From Halotalea alkalilenta DSM 17697 (GTDB lineage: Bacteria > Pseudomonadota > Gammaproteobacteria > Pseudomonadales > Halomonadaceae): 64,000 nucleotides of DNA. The notes beneath the pieces were generated by a model. The model ran no database searches. It worked only from the letters and a program-made list of their open reading frames with translations, and had not been told where the DNA came from. Positions within the stretch are counted from its first letter, which is position 1. Each line of letters opens with the position of its first letter. Below are positions 33,607 through 43,033 of the stretch, piece after piece. The translations under genes and the position numbers were made by a program. The stretch is from positions 62,001 through 126,000 of the forward strand of contig NZ_KK211233.1 of assembly GCF_000621205.1 (NCBI RefSeq), written 5' to 3'.

Positions 33607-33926
33607 CGCTGCTCCTCCAAGAAAGCCTGGGCGGAGAAGCGTTGGGTCTCGGCGTCGATTCGGCGCATGCCGCGCAGGTAGCAGTAGGCGAGCAGGCCGC
33701 CGACCGGATACTGCGAGAGCACGAACAAGAGTCCCAGGTTGAGATGCTGGTGGATCGGCAGCGCGAACTGGTCGCGCAGCTGCGAAGCGCCGAATGGCAG
33801 AGCGAAGTAGTAGAGCGCAGCGACGATGCCGAGCACCACGATCAGGCGGTGCTTGCGTCGGCGCAGGTTGCGCAGGGTCGGATGTCGATCGACGTCCGAC
33901 CAGCGCGGGGCGAGCGGAAGGTTCAT
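33603..33926 (-). CDS. DUF485 membrane protein (YjcH-like)
   Basis: A 107-aa protein with two membrane helices (LIVVLGIVAALYYFALPFG and LGLLFVLSQYPVGGLLAYCY) matching the DUF485/YjcH partner of ActP. It is the first gene of the DUF485-actP-nitrilase group. Start ATG 33926 has GAGAGCC upstream. Confidence 0.9.
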   Translation of the reverse strand: MNLPLAPRWSDVDRHPTLRNLRRRKHRLIVVLGIVAALYYFALPFGASQLRDQFALPIHQHLNLGLLFVLSQYPVGGLLAYCYLRGMRRIDAETQRFSAQAFLEEQR

Positions 33927-34057
33927 GGCGGAGGCTCTCTTTGTCGTTGTCGGTCTCGGCGCCCCGTGGCCTGCGGGACACGACTCGCAGCTTAAGAGGC
34001 GTCGGGAATCTCCGTCATCCACCAACTTGGCAAGCGGGATTGCAGAACTGCAGCGAG

Positions 34058-34873
34058 CTATCGAGCGTCGAAGAGCGGCGAGAGCGCCTCGATCAGGGCG
34101 GTGGGATCGACCGGAGGGCCATCCTGCGACCAGCGTGCTTGGAACTCGGCAATCTGGATGCCGACCACGCTGTCGCGGGATGCGAGGCGCGTGGCGAGTT
34201 CGCCTAGTTGGCTCAGCTCGAGGCCGCCGGGGACGGCATATTCGGTCGGTACCTGGCCCGGCTCGAGCACGTCGCAGTCGAGATGCAGATAGCAGGGAGT
34301 GTCGCCGAGCGTGGCGAGCAGTCGTGCGACGAAGTCCGGGCCCGGTGGAACCAGGCCCGGTGCGCCTGTGTCGACCAGCGCATACTCGGCTGGATCGAGT
34401 TCGCGGGCGCCCGCCAGGATTACCTGGCCGAGCGGCCAGCCGCCGCCCAGCCCGCTGTCCCAGCGACCAACTGCGGCGGCTACCACCATGCCGCCGAGGT
34501 AGCCGGACGCGGAGTCTTGCGGCGTGTTCAGATCACCATGGGCATCGAGCCACACCAGGGCAGCGTCTGGCCGATGACGGGTGATCACCGGCAGGGTGGC
34601 GATTCCAGCAGCGCATCGCGGTAGCAGGGCGATGGGGAGCCCGTTGCGGGCCATCACGGCGGACAGCTCGGTAGCGAGGCGCATCAGCATCGGCTGAGCA
34701 CACGCGAGCTGGCGCTTCCAGTCGCCATCGAGCGGTGGTCCCGGTTCGCCGATGCGTGTCAGTGGCAATTCGAGCCGGCTGGACAGTTCCTGCGCCAGCA
34801 GCGCGGCGCCTTCGATGCCGAGAGGGTTACGATCCGCGGTAGCTGATTGAAACAGCAGCAGTTCAGGGGACAT
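34058..34873 (-). CDS. arginase/ureohydrolase-family protein with degenerate first metal site
   Basis: A 271-aa member of the ureohydrolase (arginase/agmatinase/formiminoglutamase) superfamily. Two manganese motifs are kept: WLDAHGDLN near 108 (DAHxD) and LHLDCDVLEPG near 200 (DxDxxxP). The usual GGDH/GGDC motif with the first metal ligand is replaced by LLPRCAAG near 84. The enzyme may bind one metal or be a specialised or inactive relative. It is alone, preceded by a coiled-coil gene on the same strand. Confidence 0.8.
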   Translation of the reverse strand: MSPELLLFQSATADRNPLGIEGAALLAQELSSRLELPLTRIGEPGPPLDGDWKRQLACAQPMLMRLATELSAVMARNGLPIALLPRCAAGIATLPVITRHRPDAALVWLDAHGDLNTPQDSASGYLGGMVVAAAVGRWDSGLGGGWPLGQVILAGARELDPAEYALVDTGAPGLVPPGPDFVARLLATLGDTPCYLHLDCDVLEPGQVPTEYAVPGGLELSQLGELATRLASRDSVVGIQIAEFQARWSQDGPPVDPTALIEALSPLFDAR

Positions 34874-34913
34874 AGGAGCACACCATGACAGTGCCGCCAG
34901 TGTCCCGCTTCGC

Positions 34914-35588
34914 TCAGAGTGGGGCGACTCCTCGCTTCAGGGCCTGCTCAAGCTTGGCAGCGCTCGCCAGGCCGATGCCCTTGAGCGAGATGAGCCGGTC
35001 CTGTTCGAGGTATGGGGAGAGTTCGCTGAGCAGCTGGATGTCGAGGGCAGCGAGCTTGCGTACCAGCGCGGGCTCCACTTCCAGGTCCTCGATTCGCAGG
35101 CAATCGTGCTGTCGTCGCCATTCTCGCCCCAGAGCGAGCAGAGCGCCGACGATCCAGTTGCGCTCTTCGCAGTCGAGCACCGTGTCGAGCAACGGACCAT
35201 GGAAGGCCGTGGCGTGCTTGTCGCTGGTAGCGAGCGGCTCGGAGGTGAGCACGAAGCAGTCGGGTAGCACGATGCTCAGGCAGCCGTCGCGCAGGTGAAC
35301 CATTACGCCCCCGGCGGGGTGGATCAGCGTACGCTGGGTCGCTTCAGCCCGCTGGGCATCGCGGCGCAGCTCGGCCTCGAGCTGGCTGATCCGATTGTGG
35401 CTCTGGTGGCGCAGTTGGTTGAAGCGCTTCTCCATCGCCTCCAACTGGCGGACCTTGGCATCTGCGCGGTGTTTGAGCTTTTCGAGTTCGAGCGCTTGCT
35501 TGGCCAGCGCTTTGTCGCGACGAGCGAGTTCTCGGGAGAGTGCGATGGTGTGAGCATCGGCATCGCGATGGGGGGTGGAAACCGTCAT
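34914..35588 (-). CDS. hypothetical coiled-coil protein with possible HhH end
   Basis: A 224-aa protein with a charged N-terminal coiled coil at about 14-85 ([20 protein letters not shown] and following), a middle mixed domain ([15 protein letters not shown]...), and a C-terminal segment [18 protein letters not shown] that resembles a helix-hairpin-helix DNA-binding motif. No family is recognised. ATG 35588 is a likely start, but the ribosome site is weak and the reading stays open to 35690. It lies 40 bp upstream of the ureohydrolase gene. Confidence 0.65.
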   Translation of the reverse strand: MTVSTPHRDADAHTIALSRELARRDKALAKQALELEKLKHRADAKVRQLEAMEKRFNQLRHQSHNRISQLEAELRRDAQRAEATQRTLIHPAGGVMVHLRDGCLSIVLPDCFVLTSEPLATSDKHATAFHGPLLDTVLDCEERNWIVGALLALGREWRRQHDCLRIEDLEVEPALVRKLAALDIQLLSELSPYLEQDRLISLKGIGLASAAKLEQALKRGVAPL

Positions 35589-35775
35589 GATCGATCCGTG
35601 TGGCGGCCGGCCCGTGCGACCGGCGTGGCTTGCTCCCCGGCAAGTTTCCCGGGGGCGGCTAAGATACCTTCGCCGCTCGACCGAGTCCAAGCGGGCGGAG
35701 GGCGGTCATCGAGGCTGGTGTCCCGCCACCCGGGCGGCTATCTTCTGCGCTTGCTCAACCGACCGGAGTCTCTCG

Positions 35776-36339
35776 ATGCTAAAGCGCTGCCTGACCACGC
35801 TTTCCCTTTCACTGGCCACCTTGGTGACCGTCCCCGCTCTCGCCGCCGAGCAGCGCGTGGCGCTCGAGACCAGCCGAGGGGTGATCGAAGTCGAGCTCGA
35901 TGCCGAGCATGCTCCGGCCACGGTCGAGAACTTCCTTTCCTACGTCGACCAGGGTTTCTACACGGGCACCCTGTTCCATCGCGTGATCCCGGGGTTCATG
36001 ATCCAGGGCGGCGGTTTCGACGGGGATTTCGCGCAGAAGCCCACCCAGGCGCCGGTGCGCAATGAATCAGGCAATGGTCTCTCGAATCGGCGCGGGACCA
36101 TCGCGATGGCACGAACCGCCAATCCCGACTCGGCGACCAGCCAGTTCTTCATCAACCTAGTCGACAACGCCAATCTCGACGGTGTCGCCGGGCGGCCCGG
36201 CTATACCGTATTCGGTCGGGTAGTGAGCGGCATGGAGGTAGTCGACGCGATCGCCCAGGTACCGACCACCCGCCGAGGCCCTCACACCGATGTGCCAGCG
36301 ACGCCGATCGAGATCACCAGCGCTCGACTGCTCGACTGA
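35776..36339 (+). CDS. ppiA: periplasmic cyclophilin-type peptidyl-prolyl isomerase
   Basis: A 187-aa cyclophilin that isomerises X-Pro bonds in folding proteins. An N-terminal signal peptide ([20 protein letters not shown]) directs it to the periplasm, and the catalytic segments [13 protein letters not shown] and [17 protein letters not shown] follow. Length matches E. coli PpiA (190 aa). ATG 35776 is chosen over extensions. A repeat-containing spacer follows the gene. Confidence 0.94.
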   Translation: MLKRCLTTLSLSLATLVTVPALAAEQRVALETSRGVIEVELDAEHAPATVENFLSYVDQGFYTGTLFHRVIPGFMIQGGGFDGDFAQKPTQAPVRNESGNGLSNRRGTIAMARTANPDSATSQFFINLVDNANLDGVAGRPGYTVFGRVVSGMEVVDAIAQVPTTRRGPHTDVPATPIEITSARLLD

Positions 36340-36340
36340 A

Positions 36341-36569
36341 GCGGCGATGAGGCCGTGGTTCGACTCGAGATGTTTCCGAGCGCCCTGAGCGAGCGAAGCG
36401 AGTCGACGGGCCCTCGGATGCTTTCCTCGAACGGGCAGGCTAAAGGCTCGGCTCCGTCCCCACCCGTTCGTCCCGAGCGGCGCCGATATGCGCTGAGGTC
36501 GAGCAACGGCTCGGCAGTGGTGGCGCCAGTCGAGGGATCGAGCGGCGGCGGTGAGGCCGTGGTTCGACT
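36341..36569. repeat. spacer with a 25-bp direct repeat and REP-like sequence
   Basis: A 25-bp unit beginning GCGGCGATGAGG occurs at 36341-36365 and again at 36545-36569 with one mismatch, 204 bp apart. In between is GAGCGAGCGAAGCGAGTCG, which resembles the widespread palindromic intergenic GAGCGAAGCGAGTCGA repeats and pairs with TTCGACTCG at 36359-36367. No gene is seen from 36340 to the start of bglX. Confidence 0.5.
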
Positions 36570-36718
36570 GCCCTCGTTCTTCGCCGGCTATCCGAGCATC
36601 TGGAGCGAGTCGGGCGCATCGACGGATAAGAACGCTTTGCGCCGCCAATGCGACGATATAAGGCCATGCCTATACCGCCGCCGTGCTATACGGAGGAAAG
36701 CGGCTAAAGGGGATGGCG

Positions 36719-39013
36719 ATGCGCAAGGCATGGCAGCTGTGCATGGTGGTGGGGTGTCTTGCGCTGGCGTCGACGCAGCTCCGGGCGAGCGGTGGGGAAA
36801 GCCCGGGTGAAGCCCGATTCCTCGACGATTTGCTGGCGCGGATGACGCTCGAGGAGAAGATCGGTCAGCTGGTATTGGTCAGCATCGGTCCTAGCCATCC
36901 TCGCGATCAGGTGGTCTCGTCGATCATCGAGGGCAAGGTCGGAATGATGCTCAACACGGTAGTGCGCGAGGATATCCGTGAGCTTCAGCGCCAAGCGGTC
37001 GAGCACAGTCGCTTGGGCATTCCGCTCGCGTTCGCTTTCGACGTGCTGCATGGCCAGCGCACTCTGTTTCCGATCGGACTCGGCCTAGCCTCGACCTGGG
37101 ATCTCCCGGCGATTGCGCTGAGCGGCCGGGTGGCGGCGCGGGAGGCCACCGCCGACGGGCTGGACATCACTTTCGCTCCGATGGTCGACATCGGTCGCGA
37201 CCCGCGATGGGGGCGGATGTCCGAGGGATTCGGCGAAGACACTTGGCTGACCGCTCGGATCAGCGAAACCTTGGTCGAGGCCTTCCAGGGCGATGATCTC
37301 GCCTCGCCCGATTCGCTGATGGCGGTGGTCAAGCACTTCGCGCTCTACGGCGCGGGCGAGGGTGGACGCGACTATGCCCCGGCGGAAATGGGGCGCCGTC
37401 AGATGCGCGAGGTCCATCTACCTCCCTATCGGGCGGCGATCGATGTCGGCGCTGGAGGGGTGATGGTGGCGCTGAACAGCATCGATGGGATGCCGGCGAC
37501 GGCCAATCGCTGGCTGCTCGACGATCTGCTGCGCGATGAGTGGGGCTTTCGCGGGCTGGTGATCAGCGATCACGGCGCGATCGGTGAGCTGATTAGCCAT
37601 GGGGTCGCGGCCGATGCCGAGCAGGCAGCGCGGCTTGCGATCCAGGCCGGGGTGGATGTCGACATGAACAGCGAGGCCTATGGCCCGCACCTCGGCGGGC
37701 TGGTCGGGCGCGGCGAGCTCGACCCGGCGCTGATCGATCGGGCAGCACGTCGGGTGCTGGCGACCAAGTACGCACTGGGCCTGTTCGATGATCCCTATCG
37801 GCGCTCCGGGCTCTCGGCCGAGGATGCGCTGGCATTCGACGATCCGTCGCGGCTGCATCGCCTCGAGGCTCGCGAGGTGGCGAGACGCTCCCTGGTGCTG
37901 CTCAAGAACCAGCGGGAGACGCTGCCGCTCGATCGCAAGGCGCGAATCGCGGTGGTGGGACCGCTGGCGAAGAGCCAGGCAGATGTCCTCGGCAGCTGGT
38001 CGGGGGCCGCTTCGCCCGCACAGGCGGTGTCGCTGTGGCAAGGACTGGCCGATGCCCGGGGTGGGGAAGAGGGCCTGAGCTATGCACTGGGGGCGAACTT
38101 CAGCGACGACCCGCTGGTGGTCGACTATCTCACCACCTATAGCCCTGAGGTGAAGATCGATCCGCGTCCGGCCCAGGTGCTGCGCGACGAGGCGGTAGCG
38201 GCGGCTGGCGATGCCGACGTGGTGGTCGCGGTGGTCGGTGAGTCCCGTGGGATGAGCGATGAGTCGTCGAGCCGCAGCGAGCTGGACCTGCCGGCGGCGC
38301 AGGCTGCGCTGGTCGATGCGCTCGAGAGCACCGGCAAACCGCTGGTGGTGATACTGATGAACGGCCGCCCGCTGACCCTGGAGCGCCAGGCCGGGCAGGC
38401 GGATGCGCTGCTCGAGACCTGGTTCGCCGGAACCGAAGGGGGGCATGCGATCGCCGATGTGCTGTTCGGCGACTTCGAGCCGGTCGGCCGATTGCCGGTC
38501 AGCTTTCCCCGGCGGGTGGGCCAGCTGCCGCTCTACTACGCCCTGGTGCCCACCGGCCGGCCGGTCGATCCACTTCACCCGGGCAAATTCACTTCGCGCT
38601 ACTTCGATGTCGCGGGCGGCCCGCTCTTTCCATTTGGATTCGGTCTCGGCTACACCGATTTCTCGCTTTCGAACCCGCGACTATCCAGCCGCGTGCTGCC
38701 GCGCGACGGCCGGCTGGAGGCCAGCGTCGAGGTGATCAACCAAGGAAAACGCCGCGGCTCGACAGTGATCCAGCTCTATCTCCGCGACCCGGTCGCCTCG
38801 GTCACTCGTCCAGTGCGCGAGCTCGAGGGTTTCAAGCGGGTCACCCTCGACCCGGGCGAGCGCACCAGGGTCGAGTTCAGCATCGACCCGAGCATGCTCG
38901 CCTTTTATCCCGGCGAAGGTCCGCTCGAGGCCATCGAGGCCGGCGAGTTCGAGGTGTTTCTCGGCCAGCACGCCGAGGATGGCGAGCCGCTGAGCTTCAC
39001 CCTGCGACCATGA
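36719..39013 (+). CDS. bglX: periplasmic beta-glucosidase (glycoside hydrolase family 3)
   Basis: A 764-aa GH3 enzyme hydrolysing beta-glucosides in the periplasm. Signal peptide (WQLCMVVGCLALASTQLRAS), then the GH3 N-domain, nucleophile Asp in VISDHGAIGEL (about 283), acid/base Glu candidate in FAGTEGGHA (about 570), and C-terminal fibronectin-like domain. Length matches E. coli BglX (765). ATG 36719 is favoured by the AAAGGGG site; the ATG at 36713 is too close to it. Confidence 0.93.
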   Translation: MRKAWQLCMVVGCLALASTQLRASGGESPGEARFLDDLLARMTLEEKIGQLVLVSIGPSHPRDQVVSSIIEGKVGMMLNTVVREDIRELQRQAVEHSRLGIPLAFAFDVLHGQRTLFPIGLGLASTWDLPAIALSGRVAAREATADGLDITFAPMVDIGRDPRWGRMSEGFGEDTWLTARISETLVEAFQGDDLASPDSLMAVVKHFALYGAGEGGRDYAPAEMGRRQMREVHLPPYRAAIDVGAGGVMVALNSIDGMPATANRWLLDDLLRDEWGFRGLVISDHGAIGELISHGVAADAEQAARLAIQAGVDVDMNSEAYGPHLGGLVGRGELDPALIDRAARRVLATKYALGLFDDPYRRSGLSAEDALAFDDPSRLHRLEAREVARRSLVLLKNQRETLPLDRKARIAVVGPLAKSQADVLGSWSGAASPAQAVSLWQGLADARGGEEGLSYALGANFSDDPLVVDYLTTYSPEVKIDPRPAQVLRDEAVAAAGDADVVVAVVGESRGMSDESSSRSELDLPAAQAALVDALESTGKPLVVILMNGRPLTLERQAGQADALLETWFAGTEGGHAIADVLFGDFEPVGRLPVSFPRRVGQLPLYYALVPTGRPVDPLHPGKFTSRYFDVAGGPLFPFGFGLGYTDFSLSNPRLSSRVLPRDGRLEASVEVINQGKRRGSTVIQLYLRDPVASVTRPVRELEGFKRVTLDPGERTRVEFSIDPSMLAFYPGEGPLEAIEAGEFEVFLGQHAEDGEPLSFTLRP

Positions 39014-39030
39014 GCGGCCGCGGGCACTGG

Positions 39031-40563
39031 TCAGCCGAAGCTGAGCCCGTACCAGTCGACATAGCGCTTGAGCGCGAGCACGTCCTGGCTGGGGGAGGCG
39101 AGGGCGACGTGGCCATCGGGGCGAATCAGATAGCAGGCGTCGCGCTTGAGCCCGGCGAGGCGGGCGCTGTCGTTCCAGTCGAACAGTTCGAGCTCGAGGC
39201 CGAGCGCGGCGGCGGCGACCACCAGCGACATCTTCGGGGTGCCGTAGACGTGGAGCTGCCAGCGCAGGCCGTCGAGGGTTGCGAAGTTGTCTTCGTCGCT
39301 GTCGTCGATGCTCACCCAGGGCAGCCGGTCGCCGCCGTGCACTTCGCCCGCGAGCCCTGCGCTGAGCGGGGAGCGGCGATACTCGATCCTGGTCTGCGAG
39401 AGGGTCTGGAACAGGGTGCGACGCAGCTTGGGGAAGCCGGAAAGAAACGGCACCAGGTGAGGCACCAGGAAGGAGCGCAGCAGCCGACCCTTGAGTCCGT
39501 GATCGAGCGCACCCTCGAACAGGCGGTCGCTAGTGGCCTCGAGCGCCTTGGCGACGCCGCGCCGCTCCTCTGTGTAGCTCTCGAGCAGGCTTTCGTCGGC
39601 GCGGCCTTCCAGCACTGCAGCGAGCTTCCAGCCCAGGTTGATCGCATCGCCGATCCCGGTGTTCATGCCCTGGCCCGCCAGCGGGCTGTGCTGGTGAGCG
39701 GCATCGCCGACCAGGAGCAGATGTCCGTGACTGAAGCGATCGGCGATCGATGAGCGTGTGCGGTAGCGATCGATCCTCTCGATCCGCTCGATGCTGCCCC
39801 CGGCGATGCGTTCGAGTCGCGGACGCAGCGTCTCGGGTTCGAGGGGACTCTCCGAGCTCTCATCGAGCGTGCCGACGAGCTGGCGCAGCCCTGCGACCGG
39901 ATGAGGCAGCAGCATGTCTATCTTCTGCTGGCCGAGCTCGAAGCGCAGCGTGTGGCCGAGCGAGTCGTCCGCCAGCCGCACCTCGGCGACGTAGAACGAG
40001 CGCGAGTCGTCGGCGCGGCCGTCGATTCCGGCAAGGGTCCGGATCCGGCTGTGGGCACCATCGCAGCCGCAGAGGTAGCGGACGTTGAAGCGCTGCTCCT
40101 CGGCTGGGCCGACCAGCGTTGCCTCCACCGCGTCATCCAGCAGGTAGAGATCGCTCAGCTCGCTGTTCCATTCTACCTCGACCCCGAGTTCGGCGAGCCG
40201 GGTGGCGAGCAAGCGCTCGTGATCGCGCTGGGGAATGCAGAGCAGGAAGGGATAGGGGCTGGTACCCGATGCGATGTCGCCGAGCAGTACCTGGAAAGGC
40301 GCCTCGCCGTCTTCGCTCAGCTCGAGCACGTCGACCTTGACCCCATGCTCGACCAGCCGCTCGGCGAAGCCCAACTGGCGATAGAGCTCCAGGGTTCGGG
40401 CCTGGACCACCATCGCGCGCGGAGCCTCGTCGGGGCCTGTGCGCTCGTCGACCACCCGGCAGCGGATGCCGTGATGGGTGAGGGTGAGCGCCAGGGCCAG
40501 GCCGCTGGGCCCCGCACCGACGATGAGTACGGCGCAATCATCGGGTGTCGCTGGGAGAATCAT
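39031..40563 (-). CDS. FAD-dependent monooxygenase (aromatic hydroxylase family)
   Basis: A 510-aa flavoprotein of the class A aromatic hydroxylase family. It has the FAD motifs GAGPSG (about 16-21), the DG motif CGCDGAHSRIR near 165 and the GD motif VGDAAHQHSPLAGQGMNTGI near 285, and a thioredoxin-like C-terminal extension, as in larger phenol hydroxylases. It converts an aromatic ring substrate with NAD(P)H and oxygen. Divergent from an MFS transporter that may export or import the compound. Confidence 0.88.
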   Translation of the reverse strand: MILPATPDDCAVLIVGAGPSGLALALTLTHHGIRCRVVDERTGPDEAPRAMVVQARTLELYRQLGFAERLVEHGVKVDVLELSEDGEAPFQVLLGDIASGTSPYPFLLCIPQRDHERLLATRLAELGVEVEWNSELSDLYLLDDAVEATLVGPAEEQRFNVRYLCGCDGAHSRIRTLAGIDGRADDSRSFYVAEVRLADDSLGHTLRFELGQQKIDMLLPHPVAGLRQLVGTLDESSESPLEPETLRPRLERIAGGSIERIERIDRYRTRSSIADRFSHGHLLLVGDAAHQHSPLAGQGMNTGIGDAINLGWKLAAVLEGRADESLLESYTEERRGVAKALEATSDRLFEGALDHGLKGRLLRSFLVPHLVPFLSGFPKLRRTLFQTLSQTRIEYRRSPLSAGLAGEVHGGDRLPWVSIDDSDEDNFATLDGLRWQLHVYGTPKMSLVVAAAALGLELELFDWNDSARLAGLKRDACYLIRPDGHVALASPSQDVLALKRYVDWYGLSFG

Positions 40564-40739
40564 GAGGAGTTGGGCCTCCAGGGGCTGGTAACGAAGCGCC
40601 GACGGCGCTGGAACACTACGACTGTAGTGACTGCGGGTCCAGTGGGCAAAGTGCGGCGCGGCATTTTTGGATCAAGCGAAGCAATTATCATTTCCGTCGC
40701 CATCTTGTACCCTGGGCGCCGCATCTACGAGGAGCCTCA

Positions 40740-41939
40740 ATGGACCGGACCCGCTTCACCCTTTGTCTCTGCGCCTTCAACGGTGGCATGAGCGTGGCCA
40801 TCATTCTACCGATCCTGGCGCCGTTGATCCGCGAGCTGGGCCTTAGCGAGACCCAGGGCGGCTGGATGATTTCGCTCGGCTCGCTGGCGATGGCGCTGAT
40901 GGGACTCAAGTGGGGCGCGTTGAGCGACCGGCTCGGACGCAAGCCGGTGTTGATGATCGGTTTTGGCGGGCTGTTCCTCGGTTGGACCTCGTTCACCCTG
41001 CTGGCCTGGAGCGGACTCAGTGGCTTGCTCCAGGGCACGGCGCTGTTCTTCTCCCTGATCGTCGCCCGCACCCTGGTGGGAGGCTTCCTCTCCGCGCCGC
41101 CGTCCTCGACCCAGGCCTATATGGCCGATGTTACCTCGACTCCCGCGGAGCGCGGTGCCGGCATGGCGATGGTCGGCGCTGCCGGTGGCCTTGGCATGGT
41201 GGTCGGCCCGGCGCTCAGCGCCGCGCTGGTGCTCCGTGGGCTGCTCTGGCCATTGATGCTCGCCGCAGCGCTGCCGCTGGTGATGCTGGTGGTGGTGTCG
41301 GTGATGCTGCCCGCCGCGGCGCCCAAGCCTAGAAAGCCAGGGACGGCGCGGCTCAGCCCGCTGCATCCGGGGCTGCGCAACTGGCTTCTGATCGGGCTGG
41401 TGACGATGATCAGCGTGGTGACGATCAACCTCACCGCTGGTTTCTACTTCCAGGATCGTCTCGGGCTGGATGCGCGCGGGACGGCTTCGCTGCTGGCGAT
41501 CGGACTGACGCTGGTCGGTGTGATGCTGATGACGGTGCAGACGCTGCAGGCCCGGGTACTGCGCTGGTCGCCGCACCGCCTGGTACTGACCGGCGCACCG
41601 CTGCTCGCGCTCGGTGCGATGGTGATGCTGGCGAGTGCCCAGGCGGTGAGCTACTGCTTCGCCTACGCGCTGTTCGGCGCCGGGATCGGGCTGATTCTGC
41701 CGGGATTCATGGCCGGCGCTTCGCTGGCCGCGCCGGAGGGTCGCCAGGGGGCGGTGGCGGGGCTGTGCCAGTTGATGCAAGGACTTGGCACCATCGTCGC
41801 GCCGCTCGCCAGTACCGCGCTCTATCGGCTCGAGCCGACGCTACCGTTCTGGATGCTGCTGGCGCTGGCGGCGCTCGCTGCCCTGGCCGCGCTGCGAGCG
41901 CCCAAGGAAGAGAAACGGTCAAACGACGCGCTCGCATGA
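40740..41939 (+). CDS. MFS transporter
   Basis: A 399-aa major facilitator with about 12 membrane helices. The loop motif GALSDRLGRKPVLM near 60 is the standard MFS signature. No ligand-specific motif is visible. It is divergent from the flavin monooxygenase gene over a 176-bp spacer, which may hold a shared promoter region. Confidence 0.87.
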   Translation: MDRTRFTLCLCAFNGGMSVAIILPILAPLIRELGLSETQGGWMISLGSLAMALMGLKWGALSDRLGRKPVLMIGFGGLFLGWTSFTLLAWSGLSGLLQGTALFFSLIVARTLVGGFLSAPPSSTQAYMADVTSTPAERGAGMAMVGAAGGLGMVVGPALSAALVLRGLLWPLMLAAALPLVMLVVVSVMLPAAAPKPRKPGTARLSPLHPGLRNWLLIGLVTMISVVTINLTAGFYFQDRLGLDARGTASLLAIGLTLVGVMLMTVQTLQARVLRWSPHRLVLTGAPLLALGAMVMLASAQAVSYCFAYALFGAGIGLILPGFMAGASLAAPEGRQGAVAGLCQLMQGLGTIVAPLASTALYRLEPTLPFWMLLALAALAALAALRAPKEEKRSNDALA

Positions 41940-42033
41940 GGCAGGACACTTCCCTGCACTTTCCTCTATTCTTAATGGGGTTTGAATGCCTCGCGCCGCG
42001 CGGCTTCTACCTTTGATCAAGGAGTCAAGAAAG

Positions 42034-42987
42034 ATGGACAAGCGTCCCCTCGGTAAGACGGGCCTGGAGATAGCCCCGCTGGTGTTCGGCGGCAACGTGT
42101 TCGGCTGGACCGCCGATGAGCCAACTTCCTTCGAACTGCTCGATGCCTGGATCGATGCGGGCTTCAACACCATCGATACCGCCGACGTCTACTCCGCCTG
42201 GGCGCCCGGCAATCAGGGCGGCGAGTCCGAGAGCGTGCTGGGGAAATGGTTCAAGCGCAGTCCCTCCGTGCGTGAGAAGGTCGTGCTGATCACCAAGGTC
42301 GGCTCGGAGCTCGGGCCGGACAAAAAAGGGCTTTCCGAACGCTGGATCACCCAGGCGGTGGAGGACTCGCTGCGCCGCCTGCAGACCGACTACATCGATC
42401 TCTACCTCTCCCACTGGCCGGACCCCGACACCTCTTTCGAGGAGACCCTCGGCGCCTACCAGAAGCTGCTCGATGCCGGCAAGATCCGTTCGATCGGCGC
42501 TTCGAACCTCGACGCCGCACAGCTCAAGGAGTCGCTCGAGGTTGCCAGCCGCGAGGGGCTGCCACGCTACGAGGTGCTCCAGCCCGAGTACAATCTCTAT
42601 GACCGCGGATCCTACGAGGGCGCGCTGAGCGAGCTCTGCATCGAGCGCGGCATCGGGGTGATCACCTATTTCAGCCTCGCCTCCGGCTTCCTTTCCGGCA
42701 AGTACCGCTCGAAGGATGATATCAAGGGTACCCGCCGTGAAGAGTTCCTCGGCAAGTACTTCGACGACCGGGGGCTCAGGATCCTTTCCGCCCTCGACCA
42801 GGTCTCCCGCAAGGTCGAGGCGACCCCGGCCGAGGTCGCGCTGGCCTGGCTGATCGCGAAGCCCGGTATGACCGCGCCGATCGTCAGCGCCACCAGCCGT
42901 GCACAGCTCGACAGCCTGATCTCCTCCGCTCGCCTGCACCTCGCCCCCGAGGACATGGCGACGCTCGATACCGCCAGCGCGAGCTGA
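42034..42987 (+). CDS. aldo/keto reductase
   Basis: A 317-aa NADPH-dependent reductase of the AKR family. Catalytic residues are visible: Asp and Tyr in TADVYSAW, Lys in LITKVGSE and His in LYLSHWPDPD. ATG 42034 follows AAGGAG at 42019-42024. A strong terminator overlaps the stop of the convergent LysR gene. Substrate unknown; similar in style to YajO-type oxidoreductases. Confidence 0.9.
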   Translation: MDKRPLGKTGLEIAPLVFGGNVFGWTADEPTSFELLDAWIDAGFNTIDTADVYSAWAPGNQGGESESVLGKWFKRSPSVREKVVLITKVGSELGPDKKGLSERWITQAVEDSLRRLQTDYIDLYLSHWPDPDTSFEETLGAYQKLLDAGKIRSIGASNLDAAQLKESLEVASREGLPRYEVLQPEYNLYDRGSYEGALSELCIERGIGVITYFSLASGFLSGKYRSKDDIKGTRREEFLGKYFDDRGLRILSALDQVSRKVEATPAEVALAWLIAKPGMTAPIVSATSRAQLDSLISSARLHLAPEDMATLDTASAS

Positions 42988-43007
42988 ACGCCGGTCAGGC
43001 CTACACC

Positions 43008-43033
43008 ACGCCGCCCTCAACGGGCGGCGTTTT
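43008..43033 (+). terminator. intrinsic terminator of the aldo/keto reductase gene
   Basis: Nine-bp arms ACGCCGCCC (43008-43016) and GGGCGGCGT (43022-43030) with a five-base loop and a TTTT run. The convergent LysR stop codon lies in the loop. Confidence 0.8.

Noticed and set aside
37418-38578. A 386-aa minus-strand ORF inside bglX
   Set aside because: It is the antisense shadow of an unmistakable GH3 gene and has no family resemblance.
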